This document shows, piece after piece, positions 33,144-43,911 of a stretch of 64,000 nucleotides of DNA. This DNA is from Typhlomys cinereus (taxonomy: Eukaryota; Chordata; Mammalia; Rodentia; Platacanthomyidae). Numbering within the stretch: the first letter of the stretch is position 1; the number at the start of each line of letters is the position of its first letter. Below the pieces are notes generated by a model. That model did no database searches and was not told the origin of the DNA. It was given only the letters and a program-made list of their open reading frames with translations. The stretch covers positions 1,576,610 to 1,640,609 of the forward strand of contig JALPQD010000409.1 in assembly GCA_023101885.1 (NCBI GenBank), written 5' to 3'. Both the position numbers and the translations under genes were made by a program.

Positions 33144-36055
33144 CACTGATTTTTTTTCTTTTTTTTTATTTCCACTCATAAAAACTTAACAGTACACTGG
33201 CCCCTTCCCTCCCTCCACCCCCGCACACCCCTGGGCCCCCTCCCCTCCCTCTTCCGTCCCCATCCCCTAGTGGCTCCCCCTCCCATCCCCGGAGTATCCT
33301 TTAATGAGCATGCCAAACTCTCCTCTGGGTCCTCCTCTCTGATGAGGTAAAAGGACACGGTGGCATTACACAGAACAGTTTCCTGTGTTCCCTTTAAGCA
33401 TAGGAACACTACTGTGGATGTCAATCCCTTGTCGCCAAGGATCCTAGTGCCTTTAGCAAACGCTAGATTTTGTAGGGACAATAGTGTGTTGGACATTGCG
33501 CAGGGCATGTAAAGTCCAAATATGATTGCTTCGGCCCTAACTTGTGTGGAGTATCTAGCATATCATTACTCCTTCCATCCTTTTGCTCTTACAATCTTAC
33601 CACCCCCTCTTCCACAAATTTCCCTGAGCTTCATGATGGGGAGAGATTAAGCTGGCCTAGTTCCAGGTGGTTGATATACAGTCTCTGATATTCTAGATTA
33701 TCGTTTGTTGTTTTTTTTTTTTTCAGTTTTGCTGCTCCTGCAATGCCCTTCACTTCATTCTGATGGGTATTGGATGTCACCCCCTGGCCAGAGATAAAAA
33801 TCTGTTAAACTAGAATCTTGTTATAAGAGTATATTCAAAGTTAATTGTAATAAAAGTAGGAAACCTTGATGAGAGAGGGGTCAATTGCCCATTTGCAAAA
33901 TGGTTACTTTCTATCTGCCAGACTATATGCCTTCCCCTTCTGGTAAGATCATACCCCATCCATTGTAAATGATCAGGAAAAAAAGTCTGTGTGCTTAACC
34001 AGATGTCTCATTACTTACTTGCTCTCCTTGATGATGGCCTATTTGCTCTGCTATAACACTGTCCACTCTCTCCTTGTTACTGGTGTGTCTCTCTTTCCCC
34101 ATAACTCCTTTTCATAATCTTTACAATTACTGTAGTTATTAAGTAGAATTATCCTTAAATGTCTCTAAGCGGGTTTGGTACTAGGAGCCACCTATTAGGG
34201 AGTACATATGGTGCTTAATTTTCTGTGTCTGGGATTCTTCACTCAGTATAATTGTTTCTAATTTCATCCACATCCCAGCAAATTCCATTAATTCATCATT
34301 TTTGATGCCTGAGTAGTACTCCATTGTATAGATGTACCACATTTTCCTCATCCACTTGTCATCTGTTGGATATTTGGGTTGATTCCATGACTTAGCTATT
34401 GTAAACAGTGCTGCTATGAACATAGTTGTGCTTGTGTGATTGAGGTGAATTTTTGCTGTATGGGAGGGGGTGATTCCCTAAAGTGGAATTGCAGGGTCAT
34501 ATGGCATTTCAATCTTTAATTTCTTTAAGAATCTCTAGACGTTTCGCCAGAGTGGCTGTATGAGCCTGCATTCCCACCAGCAATGTAGGAAAGTTCCTCT
34601 CTCTCCACATCCTCTCCAGCATTTGGTGTTGTTTGTTTTGTGGATTTTTGCCATCCTGACCGGGGTGAGATGATATCTCAGGGAAGTTTTGATTTGCATT
34701 TCTCTGATGGCTAAGGATGTGGAGCATTTTTTAAGATATTTGTTAGACATTTTAATTTTATCCCTGGTAAAATTTCTTTTAAGTTTCAGGGCCCATTTTT
34801 CAATTGGTCCATTGGTTTCCTTGGTGTTTTGTTATCTAAGTTCTTTCTACACTCTGGATAATAGAGCTTTATCAGATATGTGGTTAGTGACGATTTTCTC
34901 CCATTTCGTGGGTTGCCTTTGAGCTCGTGTTACAACTTCTTTATCTGAACAGAAGATCTTTAATTTCACAAGATCCCAACTTTTGAGAGTTGGTAGCAGT
35001 GACTGTGCCATTGGATGTCTGTTTAGGAAATGTTGGCCTAGCCCAATCATCTCGAGGGAGTTCCCTACCCTTTAACCTTTGGTTTTTATAGTCTCTGGCC
35101 TTATATCAAGGTCCTTGATCCATTTGGAATTAAGTCTTGAACATGGTGACAAGTACGGTTCCAGTTTTAATCTTCTGCATGTGGAGATCCAGTTTTGCCA
35201 GCACCATTTGTTGAAGATACTGTTCTTTTCCCATTGGATTTTTTGGTCCCCTTTGTCAAAGACCAAATGGCTGTAATTTTGTGGTCTTATATCTGGGTCT
35301 TCAATCATTATCCATTGATCTGTGTGTCTATTTTGGAGCCAGTACCAGGCTGTTTTTATAACTATGGATTTGTAGTATGGACTAAGGTTTGGTATGGTGA
35401 TACCTACAGCCATGTTTTTGTTACTCAGGATTGTCTTTGCTATCATGGGTCTTTTGTGCCTCCATATGAATTTTCAGATTGTTTGGTCAACTTCTTTAAA
35501 GAATTGCTTTGGGATTTTAATTGGTAAACATTGAAATTTATATTGCCTTTGGTAGGATGGTCATTTTTACGATGTTGATTCTGCCAATCCAGGAACATGG
35601 GAGGTCTTTCCACCTTCTGGTGTCTTCTGCAATTTCTTTCTTTAGGGTTTCAAAGTTTTCATTGTATAGGTCTTTTACCTCCTTGGTTAGGTTTATACCA
35701 ATGTCTTTCATTTTTTTAGGCACTATAGTAAATGGGATTGTTTCTCTCAAGGGTTTTTTGCTTTGTTCATTCTGGGCATATAGGAAGGCCACTGACTTTT
35801 GTACATTTATTTTGTATCCTGATACTCTGCTAAACCTCTCAATTAGTTCCAGGAGCTTCCTGGTGGAGTTTTTGCGATCCGTGAGGTATAAGAACATGTC
35901 ATATGCAAATAGGGATAGCTTGACTTCTTCCTTCCTGATTTGAATCTCTTTTATGTCTTATGGCTTCAGCTAAGACTTCAAGTACAATATTGAACAGAAG
36001 TGGTGAGAGTGGACAGCCTTGTCTAGTTCCTGTTTAAAGTGGGAATGCTTCACTC
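33144..36055 (-). mobile_element. L1-D: 3' half of an L1 inserted in L1-C
   Basis: An A-rich tail (T-rich at 33150-33175 on the plus strand) and 3'UTR lie at 33150-34180. ORF2 from its C-terminus up to mid-RT lies at 34181-36055. It is very close to L1-C, including a long T-run in the 3'UTR. The word 'aaggccactga' at the insertion point (33140) occurs again within L1-D at about 35787. A seamless hybrid of L1-D and the upstream part of L1-C, produced by recombination, is therefore as likely as simple 5' truncation at 36055. Confidence 0.72.
34181..36055 (-). pseudogene. L1-D ORF2, RT to C-terminus
   Basis: It contains the RT region following the active site ([21 protein letters not shown] at 35897 and below), thumb, C-terminal domain ([19 protein letters not shown]) and the YSLIGGS end. 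At least three frame breaks split it. At the upstream edge the sequence stops at 'gggaatgcttc' (about 36050) and SINE tail sequence follows. Confidence 0.82.
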
Positions 36056-36059
36056 AACT

Positions 36060-36354
36060 TTTTTTTTTTTAAGAACAAATTCCTTTTTTTTAATTTTTAT
36101 TTATTTTTATTTTTTATTATTCATTCAATTGTGCATGTGTGCGCATGTGTGCATGTGTGTGTGTGTGTGTGTGTGTGAAGAACCACGGACGAATTCGGGA
36201 ACCACCATGGACCGCCTCCACCTCCGCCTTGTTTACTCTGCCCGGGGATTCACAGGCTCTGTCCTACCAGGACCAGAAATGCAGGCCGCCCCCGCTTCTG
36301 CCTGGCGTTTATACGTGGGGTCTACGATCCGAACTCAGGACCTTCTGCCTACAA
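36060..36354 (-). mobile_element. GC-body SINE at a rearranged L1 junction (head lost)
   Basis: Plus-strand order: T-rich tail, 'attcaattgtgc', a GT stretch, then the inverted GC-rich body ending at 'ccttctgcctacaa'. The A-box half of the tRNA head, about 45 bp present in the copies at 41018 and 42311, is missing. L1 sequence resumes immediately at the ORF2 start region. About 2 kb of ORF2 is absent across the SINE, so a deletion removed both the SINE head and flanking L1. Confidence 0.82.
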
Positions 36355-36499
36355 GTGAGTTAATACCATTGATGTTTAATGTTATAATGGAGAAATTATT
36401 TTTAATTCTGGACATTTTTTATGTTTAGTGAATTTTGTAAGCTTATTGTTTGACATTTATGTTTTTGTGGTATTATACTTCCCTTCTGTCCTCCTCAAT

Positions 36500-37515
36500 A
36501 CCCTTGTTTTTTTCTTCAAGTTTGTTTATAATTTCTAGCATTTTTTGAAGGCCTGGTTTGGTAGACATGTATCCCTTCAAGTTGTCTTTATGGTGGAAAA
36601 TTTTTCTTTCTCACTCGATCGTGACAGATGCTTTTGCCGGGTATATTAGTCTGGGTTCACATTTTTGCTCATTTAATACTTGAAGTATGTCTCTCCAAGG
36701 TCTTCTTGCTTTTACTGTTTTCATTGAGAAATCATTTGTTATATTAATAGGTTTGTCTGTAAAATTGACTTGCTTTTCCTTTTCTTTGTCTTGAATGTGG
36801 AGTGTTTTGACTATTATTTGCCATGCTGATTTTCTATTTTGGTCATATCTGTTTGGAGTGCAAAATGCTTCTTGTGTTTGGATCGACCTCTTATTCTTCA
36901 GTTTAGGGACGTTTTCATTTATGATAATTTGAAAAATTTCCTCAGGTGTGGTATTTTGTGATTCTTGCTCTGATATTCCATGAATGCACTGTTATGCTTC
37001 TTCAGGGCGTCCCATACCTCTTGAATGTTCCTCTCAAGTATCTTTTTGACTTTATCAATCTCTTCCATTGAGCTGATTAATTCTCCAACTTTGTCTTCAA
37101 GATCTGAAATTCTATTTTCTGCTTCATTAGTTCTGCTGATAAGACTCTCTGTTGAGTTTAGAGTTGAAGATAACTTGTCTTTTAGTTCTATTTTAAATTC
37201 TGCCTGAGACTGTTTTAACTGCCCTATGCCTATTTTTGTTTCTTGAACTGTTTTTCTCAACTCTTCCAAGTGCCTGTTGTGTTCCTGTTCAAAGTGGTTG
37301 ATGTGGTTGTTTAACTCCTCTTGGATTTCCTCTTTCATAGTATTAATCATGGTAATGATCATAGTTTGATAGTCGTTATCTTGGGTCTGGCTTTCTTGGC
37401 TATTTTCTGTGAATTTGTTTTGGTTGGAATCCATCATTATGGGGTTAATTCTTTTGGTGGGAGATTGGTCTTCTTGGGTTTTGTTACTCATGGATTTGCA
37501 CTTTGACTTGGGCAT
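36500..37515 (-). pseudogene. L1-C ORF1
   Basis: The frame opens with MPKSKCKSMSNKT and stays open for 198 codons through the coiled-coil (HFEQEHNRHLEELRKTVQE) into the segment SLISRTNEAENRISDLE. Unlike L1-E and L1-H it lacks the two-base loss there. A frameshift near 36985 ends the frame at the RRM start; the rest continues in other frames to about 36500. The product would be the L1 RNA-binding chaperone. Confidence 0.85.
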
Positions 37516-38048
37516 TGTTGTTTTGTCTTTTAGGACCTTTCAGTTTCTGTGTGTTTTTGACTGAACTGATTTAGTTGGTATTATTACACTTGGGCAGTTA
37601 TTACTAATGCTTGCCTTGGTGTTGGGTACGTTTGTCTTTTGTTATTGTTATTTCCTCGATGAGGCTATTGGGCTGTTAGTACATCAGTTAAGTCAGGTTA
37701 AGTAGACAGGGGGTGAATATTAGTTTGCTAGTGCACTTTTACGATTTAGTATCTTGGTGATATGTGAGGGTGAAATGTGTACTCCTTGAAGATGTATATG
37801 TTTTTCAGGTGGCTGTGTGGAAAAGTTAATCTATAGTGATTAATACTAGAAAGGAACAGTAAGGTTAAAAAAGGAGGTTTACTTATCTTTGGGCTGGATT
37901 TGAAGAATCTCTCCCATGTGATAGGATGATTGTAGAGGTCTTCAGATGTATGGCCTTTGACCCTTAGAACTTTGCTTGAGTTACCTTTGGTCTCTATTGA
38001 ATTCTGAGTTGCAGTGTTTCTGGGATGGAGGTCTAGCAGTGCGGTGGT
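37516..38048 (-). promoter_or_regulatory. L1-C 5'UTR (type I, monomer-poor)
   Basis: About 530 bp upstream of ORF1 that aligns with the 5'UTRs of L1-A (15540-15750) and L1-F (51200-51614), including the counterpart of 'cagcccaaagataagtaaac'. The distal GC-rich monomers are absent, so the element is 5' truncated there. Promoter function is inferred. Confidence 0.65.
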
Positions 38049-38166
38049 AAGTGGAATGTTTTTAAAGTGTGTATTAGAAATTTAAATTTTGTCCCTGGAA
38101 AAGTTTCTTTTAAGTTCTGCAACCCATTTTTTAATTGGGCTTTTTATGTCTTGGTGTTTAATGTTT

Positions 38167-38171
<5 letters not shown>

Positions 38172-38211
<40 letters not shown>
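38172..38211. repeat. poly(T) tract within L1-B ORF2
   Basis: About 40 consecutive T replace a short T-rich word of normal ORF2 sequence. It is either slippage expansion or a minimal retrotransposon tail. Confidence 0.95.
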
Positions 38212-38213
<2 letters not shown>

Positions 38214-39461
38214 ACTCTGGATATTAGGCCTCTATCAGATGCGTGGTTAGTAAAGAATTTCTCCTGTAATCCGTGTTTTCTTTTTTGCGGTTGTCTTTTT
38301 TGACTGAACAAAAGACCTTTAATTTTACAAGACCCTGTTAGTTGAGTCTTTGTTCTATTTCTTACACTTTTGTAGTCTTGTTTAGAAAATGTTGGCGAAA
38401 GCCAATCAGCTTGAGGAAATTCCTTATTCTTTCTTCTAAAGTTTATATATTCTCTGGTTTAATAGCAATGTCCTTGATCCATTTTGAGTTGATTTCCATG
38501 CATGGTGAAAAGTAAAGGTTCAGTTTTCATTTTGTGCATGCAGATAACCTGTTTTGCCAATACCATTTGTTGAAGGTGCTGTTCGTTTTCCATTGAGTTT
38601 TCTGAGCCCCTATGATGATTGTATCTGTATGTATCTAATGACTGTAATTATACGGGTGTATGTCTGGGTCTTCAACCCTTATATATTGATCAATGTGACT
38701 ATTTTAGAGCCAGAACCATGCCATTTTTATTACTACAAATTTGTAATTTATATTGAGATTCGTTATGGAGATACCTTCAGCAGATGAATTGCCTTGGAAT
38801 TCTGATTGGCACAGCATTGAATCTGTATATTGCTTTTGGTCAAATGGTCATGTTTATGATGTTAATTCTGCCTATATGGGAATATTGGAGGTATTTCCAC
38901 TTTCTGTAATTTCTTTCTGAAGGTTCTTCAACTTTCCCTTGTATAGGTCTCTTACTTGCTTGGTTAGACTTATACCAAGGTATCTGCTTTTTTAAGGGCT
39001 AAGGTAAATGATATCGTTTCTCTTAGAATATTATTGTTTTTTCATCCTTGGTGTATAGGAAAATCATTGATTTTTGAACATTAATTTTTTAACCTGCAAC
39101 TCTGCCGAACTTATATATTAGTTCCAACAGTTTCCTGGTAGAGTTTTTAGAATCTCTCAGGTATATCATCATGTCATCTACACATAGGGATATCTTGACT
39201 TCTTTTCTCACTCATATCCTTTTATCTCCCTTGTTTGTCTTACACCTCTAGCTAAGACTTCAAGTACAACATTGACTAGAAGTGGTGAGAGTGGACAGTT
39301 TAGCGTCATTCTTGATCAAAGTAGGAATGCTTCAAGTTTTTCCCCAATTAGAATAGTACTTGCTATAGGCTTGTTATATATAGCTTCTTTATGTACCTTC
39401 AGTTCCAATTATCTGCAGGGTTTTAATCATAAAAGCATGTTGGATCTTGTCAAAAGTTTAT

Positions 39462-39760
39462 GGGGCTGGAGAGGTGGCTCAGGGGTTAAGCCTCCACCTT
39501 GCAGGCGGAAGGTCCCGAGTTCGGATCCCAGATCCCACGTATAGATGCCAGGTGGAAGCGGGGGCGGCCTGTGCTTCTGGTCCTGATAGGGCGGAGCCTG
39601 TGAATCCCAGGGCAGAAGGAGGTGGAGGCCTCCATGGTGGTTCGCGAATTCATCCGTGGTTCTACACATACACAGACACACACATACACACACGCACACA
39701 GACGAGCGTGCACACATACACACAGTTGAATAAATAATAATAATAATAAAAAAATTTAAA
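39462..39760 (+). mobile_element. GC-body SINE (copy 2) in L1-B ORF2
   Basis: Flanked by AAAAGTTT at 39452-39459 and 39761-39768. The A box is 'tggctcagggg' (39475-39485) and the B box 'gttcggatcc' (39519-39528). The full body and the (AAT)n-type tail are present. CpGs are well kept, so it is young. L1-B ORF2 continues on both sides without loss. Confidence 0.9.
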
Positions 39761-41017
39761 AAAAGTTTTCTATGAATTTATTGAGATGTGGTTTTGGCCT
39801 TTGGATTTGCTTATATGATAAATCACATTTATTGATTTGTGTATTTTGAATAAACCTTGTGTACCTGGGATAAATTCTACTTGAGCTTAGTGAATGCTCT
39901 TTTTGAGAGGTTTTTGAATTCTATTTTCTAAGATTTTGTCAGGAATCTTTGCGTCTGTATTTATCAATAAGATTGGTCTATAGTTTTATTTTTTAATTGT
40001 GTCATTATTAGGTTTTGGGATCAGTATAATTTTAGCTACATAAGAATTTGGAAGTGTCCCTTCCTTTGCTTTTTCATAGAATATTTTAAAGAGTAGTGGT
40101 AATAGTTGTTCTTTGAATATCTGGTAGAATTTTCCACTGAATCTATCCACTCCTGGATTTTTTTTGGTGGGAAAATTCATAATTACATCTTTACTTTCAT
40201 CATTTGTTATAGGACTATTTAAATAATTCAATTCTTTCTGATCCAATTTATGTAGGTTGTACATATTTAGAAATTTATCCATTTCTTCCTGATCATCAAA
40301 TTTTGTGGTATACAAGGTTTTGAAATATTACCTTATAATTCTATATATTTCCTTGGTGTCAGTTGTAACAACTCCATTTTCATCTCTAATTTTGTTCTTT
40401 AGGTTTGGATGTCTAGTTTCTTTCAACTTTGATATGATAAGGTACAGGCTATAATTTCAACTTTCTTGAATATGTTCTGATTCATTTTGTGTGGCCCAAT
40501 ATGTAGCCTATTTTTGGGTTGCTGAGAAGAATGTGTATTCCTTGGTGTTTACATGCAATGTTTGGTAGAGATCAGTCAGGTCCATTTAGATAATGGTTTG
40601 ATTCAGTTCCTGAGTATATTTATTCAGTTTTTGGCCTGTTGATTTTTCCAGTGTTGAGATGGGGATATTAAAGTCCCCTACTATTATCATTTGGGGTATA
40701 TTTATTGTTTTAGAAAAAGTGTTTGTTAAATGAAATTGGTCTATTCAGCCTATATTAGATATGTATATTTCAGTACCATGAAATCTTCCTGATGAATTTT
40801 TCTTTTGACTGTATGTAGTATCCTTCTGTGTCTCTTAAGATTTGTAAGATATGGTATGAAGTCTATTTTGTTAGATACCATAATTTTTACACCTGTTTAC
40901 TTTTTCCTTCTTCCGTGAGCTTGAAGTATTTTTCATCACCCTTTTACTGAGAATGTGCTTGTCTTTCATGGTGAGATGTGTTTCCTAAAGGCAGCAAATT
41001 GATGGGTTGAGATTTCT

Positions 41018-41294
41018 TTTTTTCTTATTTTTTTTATTATTTATTCAATTGTGCGCGTGTATGTATGTGTGTGCGTGTATGTGTGTGTAGAACCATGGAC
41101 GAATTCGGGAACCACCATGGACCGCCTCCTCCTTGTTTACTCTGCCCTGGGATTCTCAGGCTCTGCCCTACCAGGACCGGAAACGCAGGCCGTTCCCGCT
41201 TCTGCCCGGCGTCTATACGTGGGGTCTAGGATCCGAACTCAGGATCTTCTGCCTGCAAGGCAGAGGCTTAACCCCTGAGCCACCTCTCCAGACC
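41018..41294 (-). mobile_element. GC-body SINE (copy 3) in L1-B
   Basis: Perfect 17-bp target duplication GATGGGTTGAGATTTCT at 41001-41017 and 41295-41311. The element is full length on the minus strand: tRNA head with both boxes, GC-rich body, a short GT/CA stretch and an A-rich tail. The perfect duplication and retained CpGs mark it as one of the youngest insertions in the window. Confidence 0.95.
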
Positions 41295-41479
41295 GATGGG
41301 TTGAGATTTCTAATCCGTGTTTGTAGCTTGTGTCATTTAATTGATGAGTTAATTCCATTGACCTTTATGGTTTTAATTGAGAAATGATTCTTGCTTTATG
41401 TCAGTTTTTTGTGTTTTGTGACTTTATATGTGCATTATTTTGCTTAGAAGTTGTGTTGGTATTATATTTCCCTTTTGTT

Positions 41480-42334
41480 CTCTTCCTCAAGCCTGAGTAT
41501 CTTTTCTAGCATCTTTTGTAGACCTTCTTTGGTATTCATATAACCCTTCAGCTTGTACTTATGGTAGAAATTTTTCTTTTGCTTTCAATCATGACTGGCA
41601 GTTTTGATGGGTCTGTATCAACCTAGATTGGCATTTGTGTTCATTCATGAAATGAAGTATGTCTCTCAAGGTCTTCTGGCTTTCACTGTTTCCATTGAAA
41701 AATCACTTGTTATTTTAATAGGCTTACCTTTAAATGTGTGACTATTTTTTCTCTTGAACCTCTCAACACATACTCTTTGTCATACATCTGTAGTGTTTTT
41801 ACTATTATATGTGGTGTCGAGTTTCCATTCTGGTCATATGTTTGGAGTGTGATATGCTTTTTGTATTTGGATGGACATCTCATTCTTTAGATGTGGAAAG
41901 TTTTCATTTATGATAATTTGATAAATCTCCTCCAGTGTGGTATTTTGTGTTTCTTGTTCTGGTATTCCATGAAAGTATCCCATAATTCTAAAATATTCTC
42001 CTCATGAATCTTAGTGGTTTTTTCAGCCTCTTTGATTGAACTAATTTGTTTGGCCATTTTGTCTTCTTGTCCTGATATTATATTCTCTGCTTAGTTTGCT
42101 CTGCAGAAAAGGTTCTCTGTTGAGTTCTAGATTGAAAATAGGTTTTTTTTTTTGTAGTTCAAGTTTAATCTTTGATATTTTTCAACTGTTCTCTGCCTAG
42201 TTTTGTTTCTTCAGTTGCCTTTCTCATCTTATCCAATAATTTTTGTGTGCCTGTTCATATTCGTTTATGCAATTATTTAACTCCTGTCAGATTTCCTCTT
42301 CCACTGTTTTTTTAAATTTTTTTATTTATTCAAT

Positions 42335-42372
<38 letters not shown>

Positions 42373-42803
42373 TGTGTGGGTGTATGCGTGTGTATGTAGA
42401 ACCACGGGCGAATTCGGGAACCACCACGGACTGTCTTCACCTCCTCCTTGTTTACTCTGCCCGGAGATCACAGGCTCCGCCCTACCAGGACCAGAAACGC
42501 AGGCGGCCCCCGCTTCTGCCCGGCGTCTATACGTGGGGTCTAGGATCGGAACTCAGGACTTTCCACCTGCAAGGCAGAGGCTTAACCCCTGAGCTACCTC
42601 TCCAGCCTCCCACTGTTTTAATCATAGTAAAAATTAGGCTTTGAAAATCATTATCTTGGGTTTGGCTATCTTGGTTCTTTTCCAAGGTATTACATTGGAA
42701 TCCATCATTATGGAGTTGATACTTTTTGAAAGTTTTTTTTTTTTTTTTTTTTTTGGTCTTGGTTTTTGGTGTTGCTCATGGATTTATGTTGTGACTTGAG
42801 CAT
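41480..42803 (-). pseudogene. L1-B ORF1, decayed and split by a SINE
   Basis: The start lies at about 42801-42803 by comparison with L1-C. The N-terminal part continues to 42610, the SINE occupies 42311-42609, and the rest runs to about 41480. RRM and C-terminal regions can be followed by word order only, because no frame stays open for more than a few dozen codons. Confidence 0.7.
42311..42609 (-). mobile_element. GC-body SINE (copy 4) in L1-B ORF1
   Basis: Target duplication CCACTGTTTT at 42301-42310 and 42610-42619. Full length on the minus strand. The CA stretch has expanded (42338-42378), and the body is about 95% like copy 3 by eye. Confidence 0.9.
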
Positions 42804-43085
42804 TTTGTGTTTGATTTCTAGTTTTTTTCTTGGTGTGTGTTTTTGACTAATATGAGTTAGAATAACTACATTTGGATATTTATTGCTGTTGTTTGCCTAG
42901 GTATTGGATGTGTCTGTCTTGCATTCCTTGGTGTTATTTCATAGCTATTATACTGTTAGAATATCAATTCGGGAATATTTGGTAGAGAGGGGTTGAAGAT
43001 AAGTGTGGTAGTGCAGTTTTTAGCTTTTACCTCATTGGTGTGGTGTGAGGAGGAATGGTTAAGACCCTGAGCATGGTGACTGCAT

Positions 43086-43869
43086 CAACACAAATCACAC
43101 CCTAATATATGGAACAGATCATAGAAGTTGCATTCTTAGGACTCTCTGCAGACCATCTTCTGTGCAGTCTCCTCTTCCCAGTAACTGTTTACTGCTTATA
43201 TAACCTCAGGGAAAGGTCTCATGAATCTTCTAAGTTTCCTGATCTTCCTGAATTTTATGAGCCTTTCTACTCCTATAAACAGGAATGTTTCAATTGGGAG
43301 GAAATCACTCCACAATAGTGTTACTGAACACTCAGTTTCACAAATAACAAACCTCAAACTAACATTGAATTTCTTTTCTTTTGCCTTGTCTCTTACCTTG
43401 AATGTCTTTGTGTGCTACATGAAATGTGACCTAAACCTGAAACTGGAGATTTAGCTGTTGGATTACTAATAATCAATAAAATTTTAGATACAAATTTAAA
43501 CCATTTCCCTGAAGGAAACCCTTGAGGGCAACAAACTTCTGTTTTCAAAGGCGAAACTCAGTTTCATATAGTGATTAAACTAAGGGTGTGTTAAGCTGGG
43601 GTGTTCCCTAAGAATAGAGACACTCATGAATCATGAGAGGAAAACATGATTTCACTCTGGATCCACACTGCCTAGTTGTTCAGACTGGACTGATGGCAAA
43701 GAGAAAAGAAGAATGAGTTACAGAGTCCATCACAAAGAAGGGTATTTTTTTGTTCAAAGTCTCAAATCACACCACACATGAGCTTCTCAGACTTACATAA
43801 AACTCAGATACAAAGAGTCATTCCATTTTTTGCAAAGGTCTAACTTTAAATAAGGAAAATTAACCCTTC

Positions 43870-43911
<42 letters not shown>

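Larger units (their letters stand above)
30535..38048 (-). mobile_element. L1-C: L1 inserted in L1-B, itself hit by L1-D
   Basis: The 3'UTR (30545-31536) and C-terminal ORF2 (31537-33143) form one end. ORF2 start, ORF1 and 5'UTR (36355-38048) form the other. Between them lie L1-D sequence and a truncated SINE, and about 2 kb of L1-C ORF2 has been lost or exchanged. The outer edges carry AAGTGGA on both sides, possibly extending to 15 bp with three mismatches. Both L1s have the same orientation as L1-B. Confidence 0.75.
29960..41400 (-). pseudogene. L1-B ORF2, interrupted and decayed
   Basis: The coding remnant lies in pieces: 29960-30534, 38056-39459, 39769-41000 and 41312-41400. Recognisable parts include the endonuclease start near 41400, the finger/RT region (40315-39986, with KNPGVDRFSGKFYQ), the RT active-site region near 39170 (the counterpart of FADD, degraded), and the C-terminal region ending about 29960. 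Stops and indels occur in every part. A T40 run at 38172-38211 replaces about ten ordinary bases of the C-terminal domain. Confidence 0.8.
28861..43085 (-). mobile_element. L1-B: old full-length L1 split by nested insertions
   Basis: Its minus-strand order is 5'UTR (42804-43085), ORF1, ORF2 and 3'UTR (28861 to about 29955). ORF2 breaks off at 'ccagaaaagtgga' (30534) and resumes at 'aagtggaatg' (38049), exactly where an intact copy would continue. The 7.5 kb between is a later insertion with a duplicated AAGTGGA (30528-30534, 38049-38055). Three SINEs add further breaks (39462, 41018, 42311). It is the most diverged lineage-type L1 here, with many stops and frameshifts. The 5' edge is approximate because no target duplication was found. 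Confidence 0.83.

Noticed and set aside
39462..39535. tRNA-like sequence with A and B boxes
   Set aside because: It is the head of a SINE with a body, tail and target duplication, not a free-standing tRNA gene. The same applies to the other copies.
43109..43454. Possible exon or small gene (69- and 77-codon frames)
   Set aside because: Length is within chance expectation. I see no family resemblance and no convincing splice sites.
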